Below, in pieces: positions 6,470-15,006 of a stretch of 64,000 nt of DNA (position 1 is the first letter of the stretch; every line of letters begins with the position of its first letter). The notes under the pieces are model-generated. The model was not told where the DNA came from. It made no database searches and saw only the letters and a program-made list of their open reading frames with translations. The translations under genes were made by a program, and so were the position numbers. The DNA comes from Anderseniella sp963700895 (lineage in GTDB: Bacteria > Pseudomonadota > Alphaproteobacteria > Rhizobiales > Aestuariivirgaceae), in contig CAVOZI010000016.1 of the NCBI GenBank assembly GCA_963700895.1, positions 248,001 through 312,000 on the forward strand, in the 5' to 3' direction.

Positions 6470-7860
6470 AGATTGAAGAGGAGCCCCTGTGATGCGCCCC
6501 AGGAAGCCTGACCCAACGCTGCAGAGCGACATGTTCCGCGAGAGCCTGGCGGCGATCCTGGATCGCCGGCACGAACTGCTGCAGCTGGCCAACCGCATCG
6601 ACTGGGACCGGCTTGATGCACTCTACGGCGCCACCTTCGTGGAGCATGTCGGCCGTCCCGGGCTTCCGACACGGCTGATGGTGGGGCTGCACCTGATCAA
6701 GCACATCAAGGGTCTGTCGGACGAGGCCGTGTGCGCGGCCTGGGTCGAGAACCCGTATTACCAGGCCTTCTGCGGCGAGACCCATTTCCAGCATGTCCTA
6801 CCCGCCGACCGGTCATCAATGACGCGCTGGCGCAAGCGCATGGATGGTGACAGGCTCGAAGCGCTTCTGGCCGAGACGATCTCGATTGCCATGGCAAGTG
6901 GAGCCGTCAGCGAGCGCCAGCTCGAACGTGTCACGGTCGACACCACGGTGCAGACCAAGGCGGTGGCCCATCCCACCGACAGCCATCTGATGCTGCGCGC
7001 GATCGAGTGGCTGAACCGGGCTGCCGGGACCCATGGCGTGCGGCTGCGCCAGTCCTACCTGCGGGTGGCACGCCGTGCCAGGACCGAGGCGGCCCGTCTG
7101 ATGCATGGCCGTGGCCACAAGCAGGCCAAGGCGCATCTACGCTTCATGCGCACGCGTCTGGGCCGGCTGATCCGCGACATCGAGCGCAAGATCGCAGATG
7201 ACCCGGTGCGCCTGAAGGCGCTTGCCAGCGTCCTGGAGCGGGCCCGGACGATCCACGGCCAGCAACCCGGCGACACCGGGAAGCTCTATGCCTTCCATGC
7301 CCCGGAGGTCGAGTGCATTGGCAAGGGCAAGGCCCGTACCCGATACGAGTTTGGCGTAAAGGCCTCATTCGCCACCACCAACGCGCGCTGCAAGGGCGGA
7401 CAGTTCGTGCTCGGTGCCATGTCGCTGCCCGGCAATCCGTATGACGGCCACACGCTCGCCGCCCAACTTGACCAGGTCGCCCGTATCACCACAAGAAAGC
7501 CCACCCGCGCCTATGTCGATCGTGGCTACCGTGGCCACGGGGTCGACCGCCAGGGGCTGCAGGTCCATGTCTCCCACACCCGAGGCATAACCTCACCCAC
7601 CATCAGGCGCGAACTGCGACGGCGAAACGCCATCGAGCCGGTCATCGGTCACATGAAGCAGGACGGCCATCTCGAACGAAACGCCCTCAAGGGCGCCGGG
7701 GGAGATGCCATCAACGTCCTGCTCTGCGCCATCGGCCACAACTTCCGGCTCCTGCTGGCATGGTTCAAGCAGCTTTTATTGCTCATCCTCGCCGCCATCC
7801 TGTTCCCGCAAAGCCAGGCACATATCCGACTGGCCTGACAAAACCGGATTCTTCACAGGC
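6470..7860 (+). mobile_element. IS5-family insertion sequence
   Basis: This is a single-transposase element of about 1.35-1.4 kb. The right side ends in a short noncoding stretch (about 7839-7858) before a truncated island gene resumes on the minus strand. I could not resolve a convincing pair of terminal inverted repeats or a target duplication, so the boundaries are approximate. Confidence 0.6.
6489..7838 (+). CDS. IS5-family transposase
   Basis: This intact 449-residue DDE transposase opens with an N-terminal domain (DMFRESLAAILDRRHELLQLA, GLPTRLMVGLHLIKH) typical of the large IS5-family enzymes. It is followed by the catalytic core. The first Asp is in TVDTTVQ, the second in YVDRGYRG, and the Glu in AIEPVIGHMK. 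A basic insert with RRARTEAARL lies between the first and second Asp. It ends in a hydrophobic helix (FKQLLLLILAAILF). The frame is complete, so the element may still be active or recently arrived. Confidence 0.9.
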   Translation: MMRPRKPDPTLQSDMFRESLAAILDRRHELLQLANRIDWDRLDALYGATFVEHVGRPGLPTRLMVGLHLIKHIKGLSDEAVCAAWVENPYYQAFCGETHFQHVLPADRSSMTRWRKRMDGDRLEALLAETISIAMASGAVSERQLERVTVDTTVQTKAVAHPTDSHLMLRAIEWLNRAAGTHGVRLRQSYLRVARRARTEAARLMHGRGHKQAKAHLRFMRTRLGRLIRDIERKIADDPVRLKALASVLERARTIHGQQPGDTGKLYAFHAPEVECIGKGKARTRYEFGVKASFATTNARCKGGQFVLGAMSLPGNPYDGHTLAAQLDQVARITTRKPTRAYVDRGYRGHGVDRQGLQVHVSHTRGITSPTIRRELRRRNAIEPVIGHMKQDGHLERNALKGAGGDAINVLLCAIGHNFRLLLAWFKQLLLLILAAILFPQSQAHIRLA

Positions 7861-8048
7861 GACCACCGCCTTCCCCGGCTGCCGAAGCCATTGAGGTCGG
7901 CAATCGTCTGGGCGACTGGCAATGACATGCCTGTGCGTTCAGCCAACTTGATGGCGGCGCGGTTGAACCGCTTGCGGTATTCGCGGTCTCCCCAATCACC
8001 AAGCGGCGTGGAGTTGAAAGAGCGGTTGGAACGGCGTACATTTTTCAC
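7852..8048 (-). pseudogene. Small island gene, 3' end removed by IS5
   Basis: A GTG start at 8046-8048 has GGAG at 9-base spacing. It opens a frame reading MKNVRRSNRSFNSTP...RKRFNRAAIKLAERTG...IADLNGFGSRG, which then runs into IS5 sequence near 7852. The first 60 or so residues look real (basic, one helix). The start overlaps the end of the upstream gene, as throughout this cassette. Function unknown; the RNRAAIKLAERTG region may bind nucleic acid. Confidence 0.5.
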
Positions 8049-8142
8049 ACCGAAACACTCCTATGTTGGACACTTTGGACGTTGAGGTCTTGCCCCGGGT
8101 GGTGTTCCAGCACCGCGCCGGGGCGTATTCGTTCATGGCCAT
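7996..8142 (-). CDS. Small island protein (48 aa)
   Basis: The start ATG (8140-8142) overlaps the stop of the preceding gene as TAATG, a translational-coupling arrangement. The 48-residue product has three cysteines, including a CEKC pair that could bind zinc. It is in the same operon as the HTH gene at 8355-8537. I do not recognise a family; the coupling is the main reason to call it. Confidence 0.45.
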   Translation of the reverse strand: MAMNEYAPARCWNTTRGKTSTSKVSNIGVFRCEKCTPFQPLFQLHAAW

Positions 8143-8351
8143 TACTTGTCCTCTCCCTGCTGATTTTCGCCCGTGTACACGCGCGATTTTGCAAAGCCCC
8201 GGCTGCGAGAAGGGGTGGGGTCCTTGCCCAAGCGGAATGCGTACAAATCGCACACAGACACGGGGCAAAGCCGGACTTCTTGCAGTTGACCGCCGCTGCA
8301 ATCGACGCACTTTTGGCGGATGGCGCGGAGAAGTTGGCGCTTCGTGGTCAT
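8142..8351 (-). CDS. Small Cys-rich island protein (KCxDCxGGQ type)
   Basis: This encodes 69 residues with RAIRQKCVDCSGGQLQEVRLCPVSVCDLYAFRLGK. The pattern KCxDCxGG...EVRLCPxxxCxLYxFRxGK is characteristic of a small zinc-ribbon-like protein often found beside excisionase-type HTH genes in prophages and integrated islands; its role is unknown. The start ATG at 8349-8351 lies three bases after the stop of the HTH gene, so the two are co-translated. Confidence 0.7.
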   Translation of the reverse strand: MTTKRQLLRAIRQKCVDCSGGQLQEVRLCPVSVCDLYAFRLGKDPTPSRSRGFAKSRVYTGENQQGEDK

Positions 8352-8354
8352 GCC

Positions 8355-8537
8355 TCAACGCTCCGACTGATAGGTCGGGAGGCTGGCGAGATAGGCTTCA
8401 AGATCGGCAAACGCAATTAAGGTGCGCCGTCCCGCCTTCCTGGCAGTGAGATCTCCGCGCTTCAATGCCTCATAGATCGAAGTGCGCGACATTCCGGTTG
8501 CTTTGACTGCATCCGGGATGGTGACAGCTAGTCTCAT
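8355..8537 (-). CDS. Excisionase/AlpA-like helix-turn-helix protein
   Basis: This 60-residue MerR-like HTH of the excisionase family has TIPDAVKATGMSRTSIYEALKRGDLTARKAGRRTLI as a winged helix-turn-helix. The YLASLP end is usual for this group. These proteins bend DNA at attachment sites or regulate integrase genes. It heads a minus-strand cassette of four tightly packed genes (8355, 8142, 7996, 7852), the last cut by IS5. Confidence 0.75.
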   Translation of the reverse strand: MRLAVTIPDAVKATGMSRTSIYEALKRGDLTARKAGRRTLIAFADLEAYLASLPTYQSER

Positions 8538-9031
8538 TTGCGTTTATCGAATGCGGGCTGCTTCCAGGCAATCCAGCAGCTTTTCCGGTGCAAAAGCCTC
8601 GTGTATTGAAGGCACTTTTATGAGCCTCACACTAGGAACACGGCCACCACTAGATCTGCGTTAGTTTGAAGTGACTTCAGAAATGGTCGACATGTCCGCT
8701 TTGCCCCCGAAAGCGGACTCCATGAGCCTGACCCTAGGATGTCCGCTTAGTGCCATTTCCTGCCGTCAGCCAGCTCTTGGCGGTTCCCCTTATGACACAG
8801 CAAACTTGGCACATCGAGATGCCGGCGTAGGAGCCCTCCACAGCATCACTAGCTGCCTTTGCGTGTAAGCCGGTTGCATGATTGTTGGCCAACAGGCGAC
8901 ATCTTACGAGTTCTGGCTTCTATGGCCTTGGTAAGAAAGTGGACCTAATAAGATTGACATCTGAAGCCCGATATTGGACACAAACCTTCAGTCCTCGGAT
9001 TGAATTTCAGGCGTCGGCGAAGGGGGTCGTG
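8538..9031. other. Intergenic region with dispersed hairpin repeat
   Basis: No gene is seen except a possible upstream extension of the barrel gene, which lacks support. The main feature is a hairpin at 8694-8718. Confidence 0.4.
8694..8718. repeat. Dispersed GTCCGCTTT hairpin repeat
   Basis: Perfect 9-bp arms GTCCGCTTT and AAAGCGGAC flank GCCCCCG. Related sequences (GTTGTGCCCCC followed by AAAGC) occur at about 13256 and 34527, and a degenerate relative at 46360. It is a dispersed intergenic repeat family in this genome. Confidence 0.5.
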
Positions 9032-11512
9032 TTGATCAAGCGGATTGCGTGGTTGCTGGCAGGGGCAGCGATGCCATTCTTGGCGCCGCAAGCCGTCGTG
9101 GCCGCCGATCTTGAGGTAACCGATCCGGCCTGGAGCGGCAATTTCACTGCCAGCTTCGGCATGAACGAGTACTACACAGATAACGTGTTTTACTCCCGGC
9201 CAACTTGGCACGACGGCGCCTTCGAACCCAGGCGCGCCGACTGGGTCACCGTATTTCTGCCAGCCCTCAACTACCGGCTGGAGCGCGAAGGTCACCGAAT
9301 CAATCTCGGCGGTAGCGCGGAGATTGGCCGGTATGCGACCTACGGCTCGGAGAACTATGAAGATTTCCGGCTTTATTCGAACGGGGTTCACCGCCTTGAC
9401 CCGATGACCCTGGCCGTATGGGGTCTGAGCATTGCGCGCGATCACGAACCGCGCGACTCGATCGAGCCATCGGCCCAGATCGGGCCCGTGCCGCCAGTGT
9501 ACTGGAACACCTCCAGTTACGGCGCCGTTTCGCGCCGCTTCGGCGATGACACTGTAAAGGTGGGTTACACGTTCGATCGCTACGACTTCGTCCAGTCTGG
9601 TGGCGTCAATTACGACTTCCGCGACCGCAACATGGCGACCGCGGGTGCTCGGTGGACACACCGCCAGGACGACACCACCTCGATCTACGCCGAAGGCACC
9701 GCCGATGTCCGCAACTACGATTCGGACAATTACGTGCTGAACAACGTCGCGCTACCGGATCGCGATTCTGCGGGCTTCCGGGCCAACGTGGGCTGGCAGA
9801 AGAAGTTCAGCGACACCGTCGATGTCGAGCTTTATGCCGGGCTGATCTTCCAGACCTTTGAGAACGCCGGCTTCGACGATGTGGTCGCGGCCAATTATGG
9901 CGGCGACCTGTCATGGCGGCCCTTGCCCGGCACATCCGTGACCATCAATGCCCAGCGCACGCTTGAGGAAACGACGCTTGCCGATACGTCCTCCTACCTG
10001 CGCACTGCCGTCAGCCTGCAGGTGCAGCAGCTCATCCGTAACGACTTCCGGGTCTATGGCGGCGCGTCGGCCGCCATGTTCGACTTCCAGGGAACCTCGC
10101 GAGAGGACCAGTTGACCAACGCCTGGCTTGGGTTCCGCAAGTACGTGTCCCCCAAACTTTTTGTCGGTGCCGAGGCAGCCTATGAGGAACGCGAATCGAA
10201 TTTCGCGCTCAACGATTACACCGAGGCCCGCATCATGGGCCGCATCGGCATCGAGACGGAGGATGCGTTCAGCGAGGAAGAGCTGGCCAATGCTCCCGGT
10301 GTGGACAACACCGACATATATGTTGGCGTTCGCGGCGGCGTCACTTCGCTCATGACACTGCTCGACGGCGAGCGTCAGCCGGGTCAAGGCGGCAGGCTGA
10401 CTGCTGACTTCGGCAATTTCGGGCTGACCGGTGACATCGTCGGCGGCATCGGCGTAGACATAGCCCGCTGGTATGTTGGCCTCGAAGGTGACGCCAGCCT
10501 GTCGGATGCGCGCTGGGACCACAGCCGCCTGCCGGGCGGACGGGTGTTCTCGGTACGCCGCGAAGAATCGTTCGGTGGCGCGCTTCTTGCCGGCCGGCGT
10601 CTGGACAGCGGCGCACTGGCCTACGGCCGTGCCGGCGTGCGGGCCAGCACATTCGACACCCGCTATGCGTCGGAAGGCTCGTCCTCAGCGGAAACCGCCA
10701 CTCGATTGGGCTTCGAGTACGGCGTCGGAACCAGGGTGCCGGTATCGGACCACTTCAGCATCGGCATGGAATACGTCCACGCGGTATTCGACGACTACCT
10801 GATTGCGCCGGGCAATGGTGAGCCGGACGCTTTCGGAAACTCTGAAAGCACGGCGCGCATCTCTGCGGCCTGGCACTTCAACCCCATTCCGCGCAGTGCA
10901 GATGCAGCCATGTCACGCGACTTTGCCGGCACCTACTGGGGCTTGCAGGTTGGCCACGGCGGCCTGTCTTCGTTCACCACCGGCGACCGGCGACCGGAAG
11001 ATGATCCGCCGGTTACGAGCGCCCTTAACGCAGACTTTGGCGACACGGGCTTCACCGCCGGTCTGCTGGTTGGACACAACTTGCAGATGGGACCGTTCGT
11101 GTTTGGCGGGGAAATCGATGCAGAATTTGCCCAGCAGGAATGGAACCACGAGCGCGATCCCTCGGGACGTGACTTCTCGATCGAGAAAGTCGCTTCCGCA
11201 TCAGCTTCCGTGCGTGCCGGCGTCATTCTCAACGATGCCGCCCTGGCATATGCGCGGGTCGGGGTAACCGGCAGCTACTTTGACATCGACTTCGATAATC
11301 CAAGCCCGAACACGCCCGTCACCAGTGAAAAATGGCGGGCTGGCCTGCGCTATGGCGGCGGGCTGGAAGTTCCGGTGGACGACAGCATTGCCCTGCGTTT
11401 CGACTATACTTTCACCGACTATGGCACCTTGTCGCTGCAGACACCGCCGGGCCCTGAGACATACGAGACGCGGGAAAGCCTGTTCAGGCTGGGCGCCATC
11501 CTCAAGCTGTAA
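9032..11512 (+). CDS. Outer-membrane multi-barrel protein
   Basis: The frame is open from 8882, but I prefer TTG at 9032 (GTG at 9029 is the alternative). AGGGGG lies just upstream and the product then begins with a normal signal peptide ending in AVVAAD. The N-terminal roughly 400 residues resemble the BBP2-type outer-membrane barrels found with exopolysaccharide systems (LEREGHRINLGGSAEIGRY, repeated amphipathic strands). Two porin-like domains follow that look like duplicates of each other (about residues 425-620 and 640-826). They share the motifs W(D/N)H-R--(G/S)R-FS, G-G-LAYGRAGV and F-Y-F. It ends in a typical barrel strand (RLGAILKL). Probably envelope-anchored; role unknown. Confidence 0.75.
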   Translation: MIKRIAWLLAGAAMPFLAPQAVVAADLEVTDPAWSGNFTASFGMNEYYTDNVFYSRPTWHDGAFEPRRADWVTVFLPALNYRLEREGHRINLGGSAEIGRYATYGSENYEDFRLYSNGVHRLDPMTLAVWGLSIARDHEPRDSIEPSAQIGPVPPVYWNTSSYGAVSRRFGDDTVKVGYTFDRYDFVQSGGVNYDFRDRNMATAGARWTHRQDDTTSIYAEGTADVRNYDSDNYVLNNVALPDRDSAGFRANVGWQKKFSDTVDVELYAGLIFQTFENAGFDDVVAANYGGDLSWRPLPGTSVTINAQRTLEETTLADTSSYLRTAVSLQVQQLIRNDFRVYGGASAAMFDFQGTSREDQLTNAWLGFRKYVSPKLFVGAEAAYEERESNFALNDYTEARIMGRIGIETEDAFSEEELANAPGVDNTDIYVGVRGGVTSLMTLLDGERQPGQGGRLTADFGNFGLTGDIVGGIGVDIARWYVGLEGDASLSDARWDHSRLPGGRVFSVRREESFGGALLAGRRLDSGALAYGRAGVRASTFDTRYASEGSSSAETATRLGFEYGVGTRVPVSDHFSIGMEYVHAVFDDYLIAPGNGEPDAFGNSESTARISAAWHFNPIPRSADAAMSRDFAGTYWGLQVGHGGLSSFTTGDRRPEDDPPVTSALNADFGDTGFTAGLLVGHNLQMGPFVFGGEIDAEFAQQEWNHERDPSGRDFSIEKVASASASVRAGVILNDAALAYARVGVTGSYFDIDFDNPSPNTPVTSEKWRAGLRYGGGLEVPVDDSIALRFDYTFTDYGTLSLQTPPGPETYETRESLFRLGAILKL

Positions 11513-11594
11513 GCACAGCAAGGGGCGCAGCGCCCGCCCGGAAGTCTTGATTTTATCTCCACACATCAAACACATATAAAATATTGCATATGAA

Positions 11595-11608
11595 TTGACC
11601 CTGATCAA
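11595..11608. promoter_or_regulatory. FNR/FixK-type box
   Basis: TTGAC-CCTG-ATCAA matches the TTGA-N6-TCAA consensus of FNR/FixK-family regulators. It lies 59 bases before the ATG of the secreted protein at 11667, a usual position for activation. This suggests oxygen-linked control, not proven. Confidence 0.45.
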
Positions 11609-11666
11609 TTCTCTATGCGGATGATTTTGCTATGCTAACTCACATTATCAAATGAGGAGGAAAATC

Positions 11667-13094
11667 ATGCGTACGAACTCCATCAAGATCCTGAACCGCG
11701 TTGGTCTGCTCGCCGGAACTGCAGGGCTGGCGCTGGCGCTTGCACTTGGCGGCCATGCAATGGCCCAAACCCATGGCAGCGGCGGCTCAGGTCATGACTC
11801 CGGCACCAGCCACGAGAGCGGTGCAGGTCACGACAGTGGCAGCGGCCACGAAGGCGGCTCCGGCGGCAAGAAGATGGGCAAGGGCGCCAGCGGCGAGCGT
11901 GGCGGTGGTCGTGGCGGATCGTTGCGTGACGTGTTCAAGGAAATGGAAGCCGAAGCAGCAGAAGAGGCCGGCCACGGCGGCGGACATGACTCTGCATCGG
12001 GTGGCAAGAAGGTTCAGGCCGGCAAGAAGGCCGCTGGTGGCGGCGCAACAGCCGACAAGGGCAAGAAGGGCGGCAAGCCCGCAACCGAGGCTGCAGAAGG
12101 CGAGGAGGAGGATTCAGATCGTCCGACCTGGGCCGGAACACAAGGCAAGGAAGGCAAGCCCGGCCGTGGTGACCAAGTGGTATCCGGTACCAAAAAGGGC
12201 ACCTTGTACGGCGACATGTACGTGTTGCTGCGGGATGAGAACGGCGTTCCGATCCTGAGCCCCGAAGGTTTCGTGCAGCCAATCGATGAGGACGGCAATG
12301 AGATCCCGCTTGATGCAGAAGGCGCCCCGATCAACCCTGAACTGGCGATGGAAGTGGAAATCGGCCGGATGAATGTGGGTCGTTCGCCGAAGTTCGTGCT
12401 GAGCACGCGCTATGAAGAAGCCCTGCTGGCAATCAACGCCGCCGACGAAGTGACGGTGGATGCGGCCGGACGGTTGACGTTGATTACCAACGACGACCCG
12501 GCAACGGCGGACGTCAACGAGGCATCGGTCAAGACCATCGACGCTCCGCTGGAGAATCTGGCCCTGTACGTCGAACTGATGAACACCGGGACATTGACGG
12601 GTGTCGACAGCGATACGGTGTTCAGCGCAGACCTGCAGAACCTGATCGACAACACCTTCACCACTGAGGATCTTGTTGAAGCTGCAAATCTTTTTGCCGC
12701 AGCCGCTGACAAGACAGGTACGATCCTGGTGGACAATGTGGTCTACATGAACTCGATCCTCGACATCACCGGATCGATTGCTGATCCGCTCGATCCGACC
12801 AACACGACCGAGTATGTGAACTATAGTGAATTCACTTATGACCGCTCGGACACCTATGGCGATGTAACTGCCAACGTGCTGGTTTATGTGCCCGATCCGG
12901 ACGGTGACGGGCCGCTGACCGAAAGCTGGGTGCCGCAGGAGGTGAACATCTACACCGCCGTATTCGGCGGCACCGAGGACGGCATTGCGACAGATGACGC
13001 AGCCGGCTTTGCACAGGCTGCCGACGATGCACTGCAGGTCATCGAGTTCATCCACGAGTATGCGTTGCCGGCAGAGCAGACAATTACGAACTAG
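11667..13094 (+). CDS. Large secreted protein with His/Gly/Ser-rich region
   Basis: The ATG at 11667 follows GAGGAGG at ideal spacing, giving 475 residues. A signal peptide ends at AMAQ. Residues about 35-165 are low-complexity: repeated GHDSG/SHESG units rich in His, Gly and Ser, then Lys/Gly/Glu-rich sequence with an acidic cluster, possibly metal binding. The rest is a folded domain beginning KGTLYGDMYVLLRDENGVP, with VQPIDEDGNE, RMNVGRSPK and DAPLENLALY. I recall this layout from uncharacterised marine alphaproteobacterial proteins, but no function is known. It follows the barrel gene by 154 bases and has its own putative FNR/FixK box and terminator. Confidence 0.75.
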   Translation: MRTNSIKILNRVGLLAGTAGLALALALGGHAMAQTHGSGGSGHDSGTSHESGAGHDSGSGHEGGSGGKKMGKGASGERGGGRGGSLRDVFKEMEAEAAEEAGHGGGHDSASGGKKVQAGKKAAGGGATADKGKKGGKPATEAAEGEEEDSDRPTWAGTQGKEGKPGRGDQVVSGTKKGTLYGDMYVLLRDENGVPILSPEGFVQPIDEDGNEIPLDAEGAPINPELAMEVEIGRMNVGRSPKFVLSTRYEEALLAINAADEVTVDAAGRLTLITNDDPATADVNEASVKTIDAPLENLALYVELMNTGTLTGVDSDTVFSADLQNLIDNTFTTEDLVEAANLFAAAADKTGTILVDNVVYMNSILDITGSIADPLDPTNTTEYVNYSEFTYDRSDTYGDVTANVLVYVPDPDGDGPLTESWVPQEVNIYTAVFGGTEDGIATDDAAGFAQAADDALQVIEFIHEYALPAEQTITN

Positions 13095-13130
13095 CAGTAG
13101 TCGCCTGTTTCAAGCCAACAATCGAGGAAG

Positions 13131-13163
13131 GCCGGCAGCCCTGTTGGGGCTGCCGGTTTTTTG
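13131..13163 (+). terminator. Rho-independent terminator
   Basis: GGCAGCC pairs with GGCTGCC across a short loop, followed by GGTTTTTT. It is placed 37 bases after the stop of the secreted-protein gene. Confidence 0.85.
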
Positions 13164-13244
13164 CTACCACGACTTACACTCATCCATGACATGACTAAGA
13201 TGAATTGTCTGAATCGGGTCAACTCCGGCCGGTTTCCGCTTGCC

Positions 13245-13335
13245 GCAAGAAGGTCCGTTGTGCCCCCGAAAGCTGCCGTCTTTCGGCGCAGCCTGGATAG
13301 TTCGAACTGTGCCACTTGGAGACGGTTCAGAGCCG
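13245..13335. repeat. Dispersed intergenic repeat copy
   Basis: It contains GTTGTGCCCCC, a CCGAAAG/CTTTCGG hairpin, and a GTTCGAACTGTGCCAC block. Inverted or partial versions of these occur near 24385, 25935, 34527 and 46360. It lies just past the 3' end of the TolB-TPR regulator gene. Confidence 0.35.
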
Positions 13336-14871
13336 ATGATAGGTTCGCTGGCCATCTTCTACGGCCTTCAGAACTGAGCGGAACTTGGCGCAGACTGAAG
13401 GGTTCTCGAAGTAGTCCATTTCGTGATCGATGATTTGGTCGATGCTCTGTTCAGAAAAACTCGCCCGCAGCCGTGCCAAGGTCCCTTCTGCAAGTACGGT
13501 TTCGCCCAGTTCGGCGTAGCTGACGGTGAGATATGCCAGCGACCACGGAGTAATGTTGGTCAATTTCTCATAGCAGATGACTGCCTCGCGATACTGACCG
13601 GCCGTGGTCAAGATGAGGCCGCGAAAATCTCCGTACCATTCCACAGCGAACGGGTCGCGCCGTTGTGCATCGTCCAACACCCCTAGCGCATCATCAGACC
13701 TGCCGGTGAAGTTCAGAAGAAGCGCGTAGACGGTAAGAATGAACGGGTCGTTCGGGTTCGTCGATATGGCGCGGTCGAGGTTGGCTTCGGCCTGCCTGAA
13801 ACGACGCAGATACAAAAGGGCAAAACCGGTGGCGAGATGACCGTAGGCCTCGTCTGGGTCGTGCAGCAAGGCTGTCCTTGCGATCTGTAAACCCGAATGC
13901 AAGTCATCTTCGTTCGTGTTCCAGAAGAACTTGAGTGTTTCGACAAAGCCAAGCATTGCGTGGGCAGCGGCAAAAGCCGGATCGAGCTCGATCGCCAGGC
14001 GCAGAACGGGTTCGGCTTTGCAAACCGAGTCATAGTCGTAGTTGGCGGAAAGTTGTAGCGCCCGAAGGTAACACTCGTAGGCCGACATGCTCTCGGTCTG
14101 TCGGGCTCTGGCGCGCGACGCAATCGCAGTTCGGGCCTGCCGAGCCAGGCGTGTCGCAATCGTTTGGGTAATTTCGTCCTGGATCGCGAAGATGTCGGCG
14201 AGATCGCGATCGTAGCGCTCGCCCCAAACGAGCGTGGAAAGCTCAGCATCTATTAGCTCGACCGATATCCGCACGCGATTGCGCGTCCTGCGCACGCTGC
14301 CTTCGACGACATACTGAACGGCTAGCGCATTTGCCACCTCAGCGAGATCACGATCTCCCCCACGGAACCGGAATGATGAGTTCCGCGCGATGACGAGGAA
14401 CTCCTTAAACTTTCCAAGCTCAGCGATGATGTCTTCGGCAATGCCGTCGCTGAAATAGGATTGCTCGGGATCTCCGCTCATATTGTCAAACGGCAAGATG
14501 GCGATTGAGGGCTTGGGCATCAACGCTGGACCAACTTTGCCCGATCCAGCGGACCTCTGTTGGTCTGTGGGTTCAACCGATCTGGGTCTTGGTCCGGCAT
14601 ATTTGTAACCGCGGCCATGCACCGTCGAGATCATGCCGTCGCCCAGCGCCCTTCGGAGTGCTGATATGTGAACCTGAAGTGTGTTTTCCTCGACCACGAT
14701 ACCCGGCCATACGGCATCGAGAAGGTTCGATTTTCCGACGACTTCGTCGTGGTGGTCGAGCAAGAGGGCGAGAATATCGAATCCGCGCGACGAAAGCTCA
14801 ATGGCCCCGTCGGGACCCAGCAGGAGCCTTTCCGCGGTCTTCAATCGAAATTTGCCGAACTGCAGATCCAT
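13327..14871 (-). CDS. Winged-helix (CadC/OmpR-type) TolB-like TPR regulator
   Basis: This encodes 514 residues from the ATG at 14869-14871. Residues 1-95 form an OmpR-like winged helix (FDILALLLDHHDEVVGKSNLLDAVWPG, VHISALRRALGD, TVHGRGYKYAG). Then comes the TolB-like domain (PSIAILPFDNMSGDPEQ, YFSDGIAEDIIAEL, FLVIARNSSF, YVVEGSVRRTRNRVRI, WGERYDRDLADIFAIQDEIT), followed by TPR-like helical repeats to the end. It is the same architecture as the two cyclase-TolB-TPR proteins at 20594 and 32735, with a DNA-binding domain in place of the cyclase. It is divergent from the acetyltransferase gene at 15007 and may control it. The signal sensed is unknown. Confidence 0.85.
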   Translation of the reverse strand: MDLQFGKFRLKTAERLLLGPDGAIELSSRGFDILALLLDHHDEVVGKSNLLDAVWPGIVVEENTLQVHISALRRALGDGMISTVHGRGYKYAGPRPRSVEPTDQQRSAGSGKVGPALMPKPSIAILPFDNMSGDPEQSYFSDGIAEDIIAELGKFKEFLVIARNSSFRFRGGDRDLAEVANALAVQYVVEGSVRRTRNRVRISVELIDAELSTLVWGERYDRDLADIFAIQDEITQTIATRLARQARTAIASRARARQTESMSAYECYLRALQLSANYDYDSVCKAEPVLRLAIELDPAFAAAHAMLGFVETLKFFWNTNEDDLHSGLQIARTALLHDPDEAYGHLATGFALLYLRRFRQAEANLDRAISTNPNDPFILTVYALLLNFTGRSDDALGVLDDAQRRDPFAVEWYGDFRGLILTTAGQYREAVICYEKLTNITPWSLAYLTVSYAELGETVLAEGTLARLRASFSEQSIDQIIDHEMDYFENPSVCAKFRSVLKAVEDGQRTYHRL

Positions 14872-15006
14872 GGGACGCGCACCCCTGACTAGACGATACC
14901 TGAAATCCGATGGAAAGCGAGCTTCAGGAAATTTCAGGAGTTCTTCATTCGAGCCCCAAGGACTTGCGTCCGGTTCATTGGCAATCTGTCGATATCGGAG
15001 GACCCC

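Noticed and set aside
6460..6500. Terminal inverted repeat of the IS5 element
   Set aside because: TTGAAGA on the left and TGTGAAGAATCC on the right (reverse strand) share only a few bases, not enough to call the ends.
11521..11534. Terminator after the barrel gene
   Set aside because: GGGGCGCAGCGCCC can fold, but no clear T run follows directly, so I left it out of the features.
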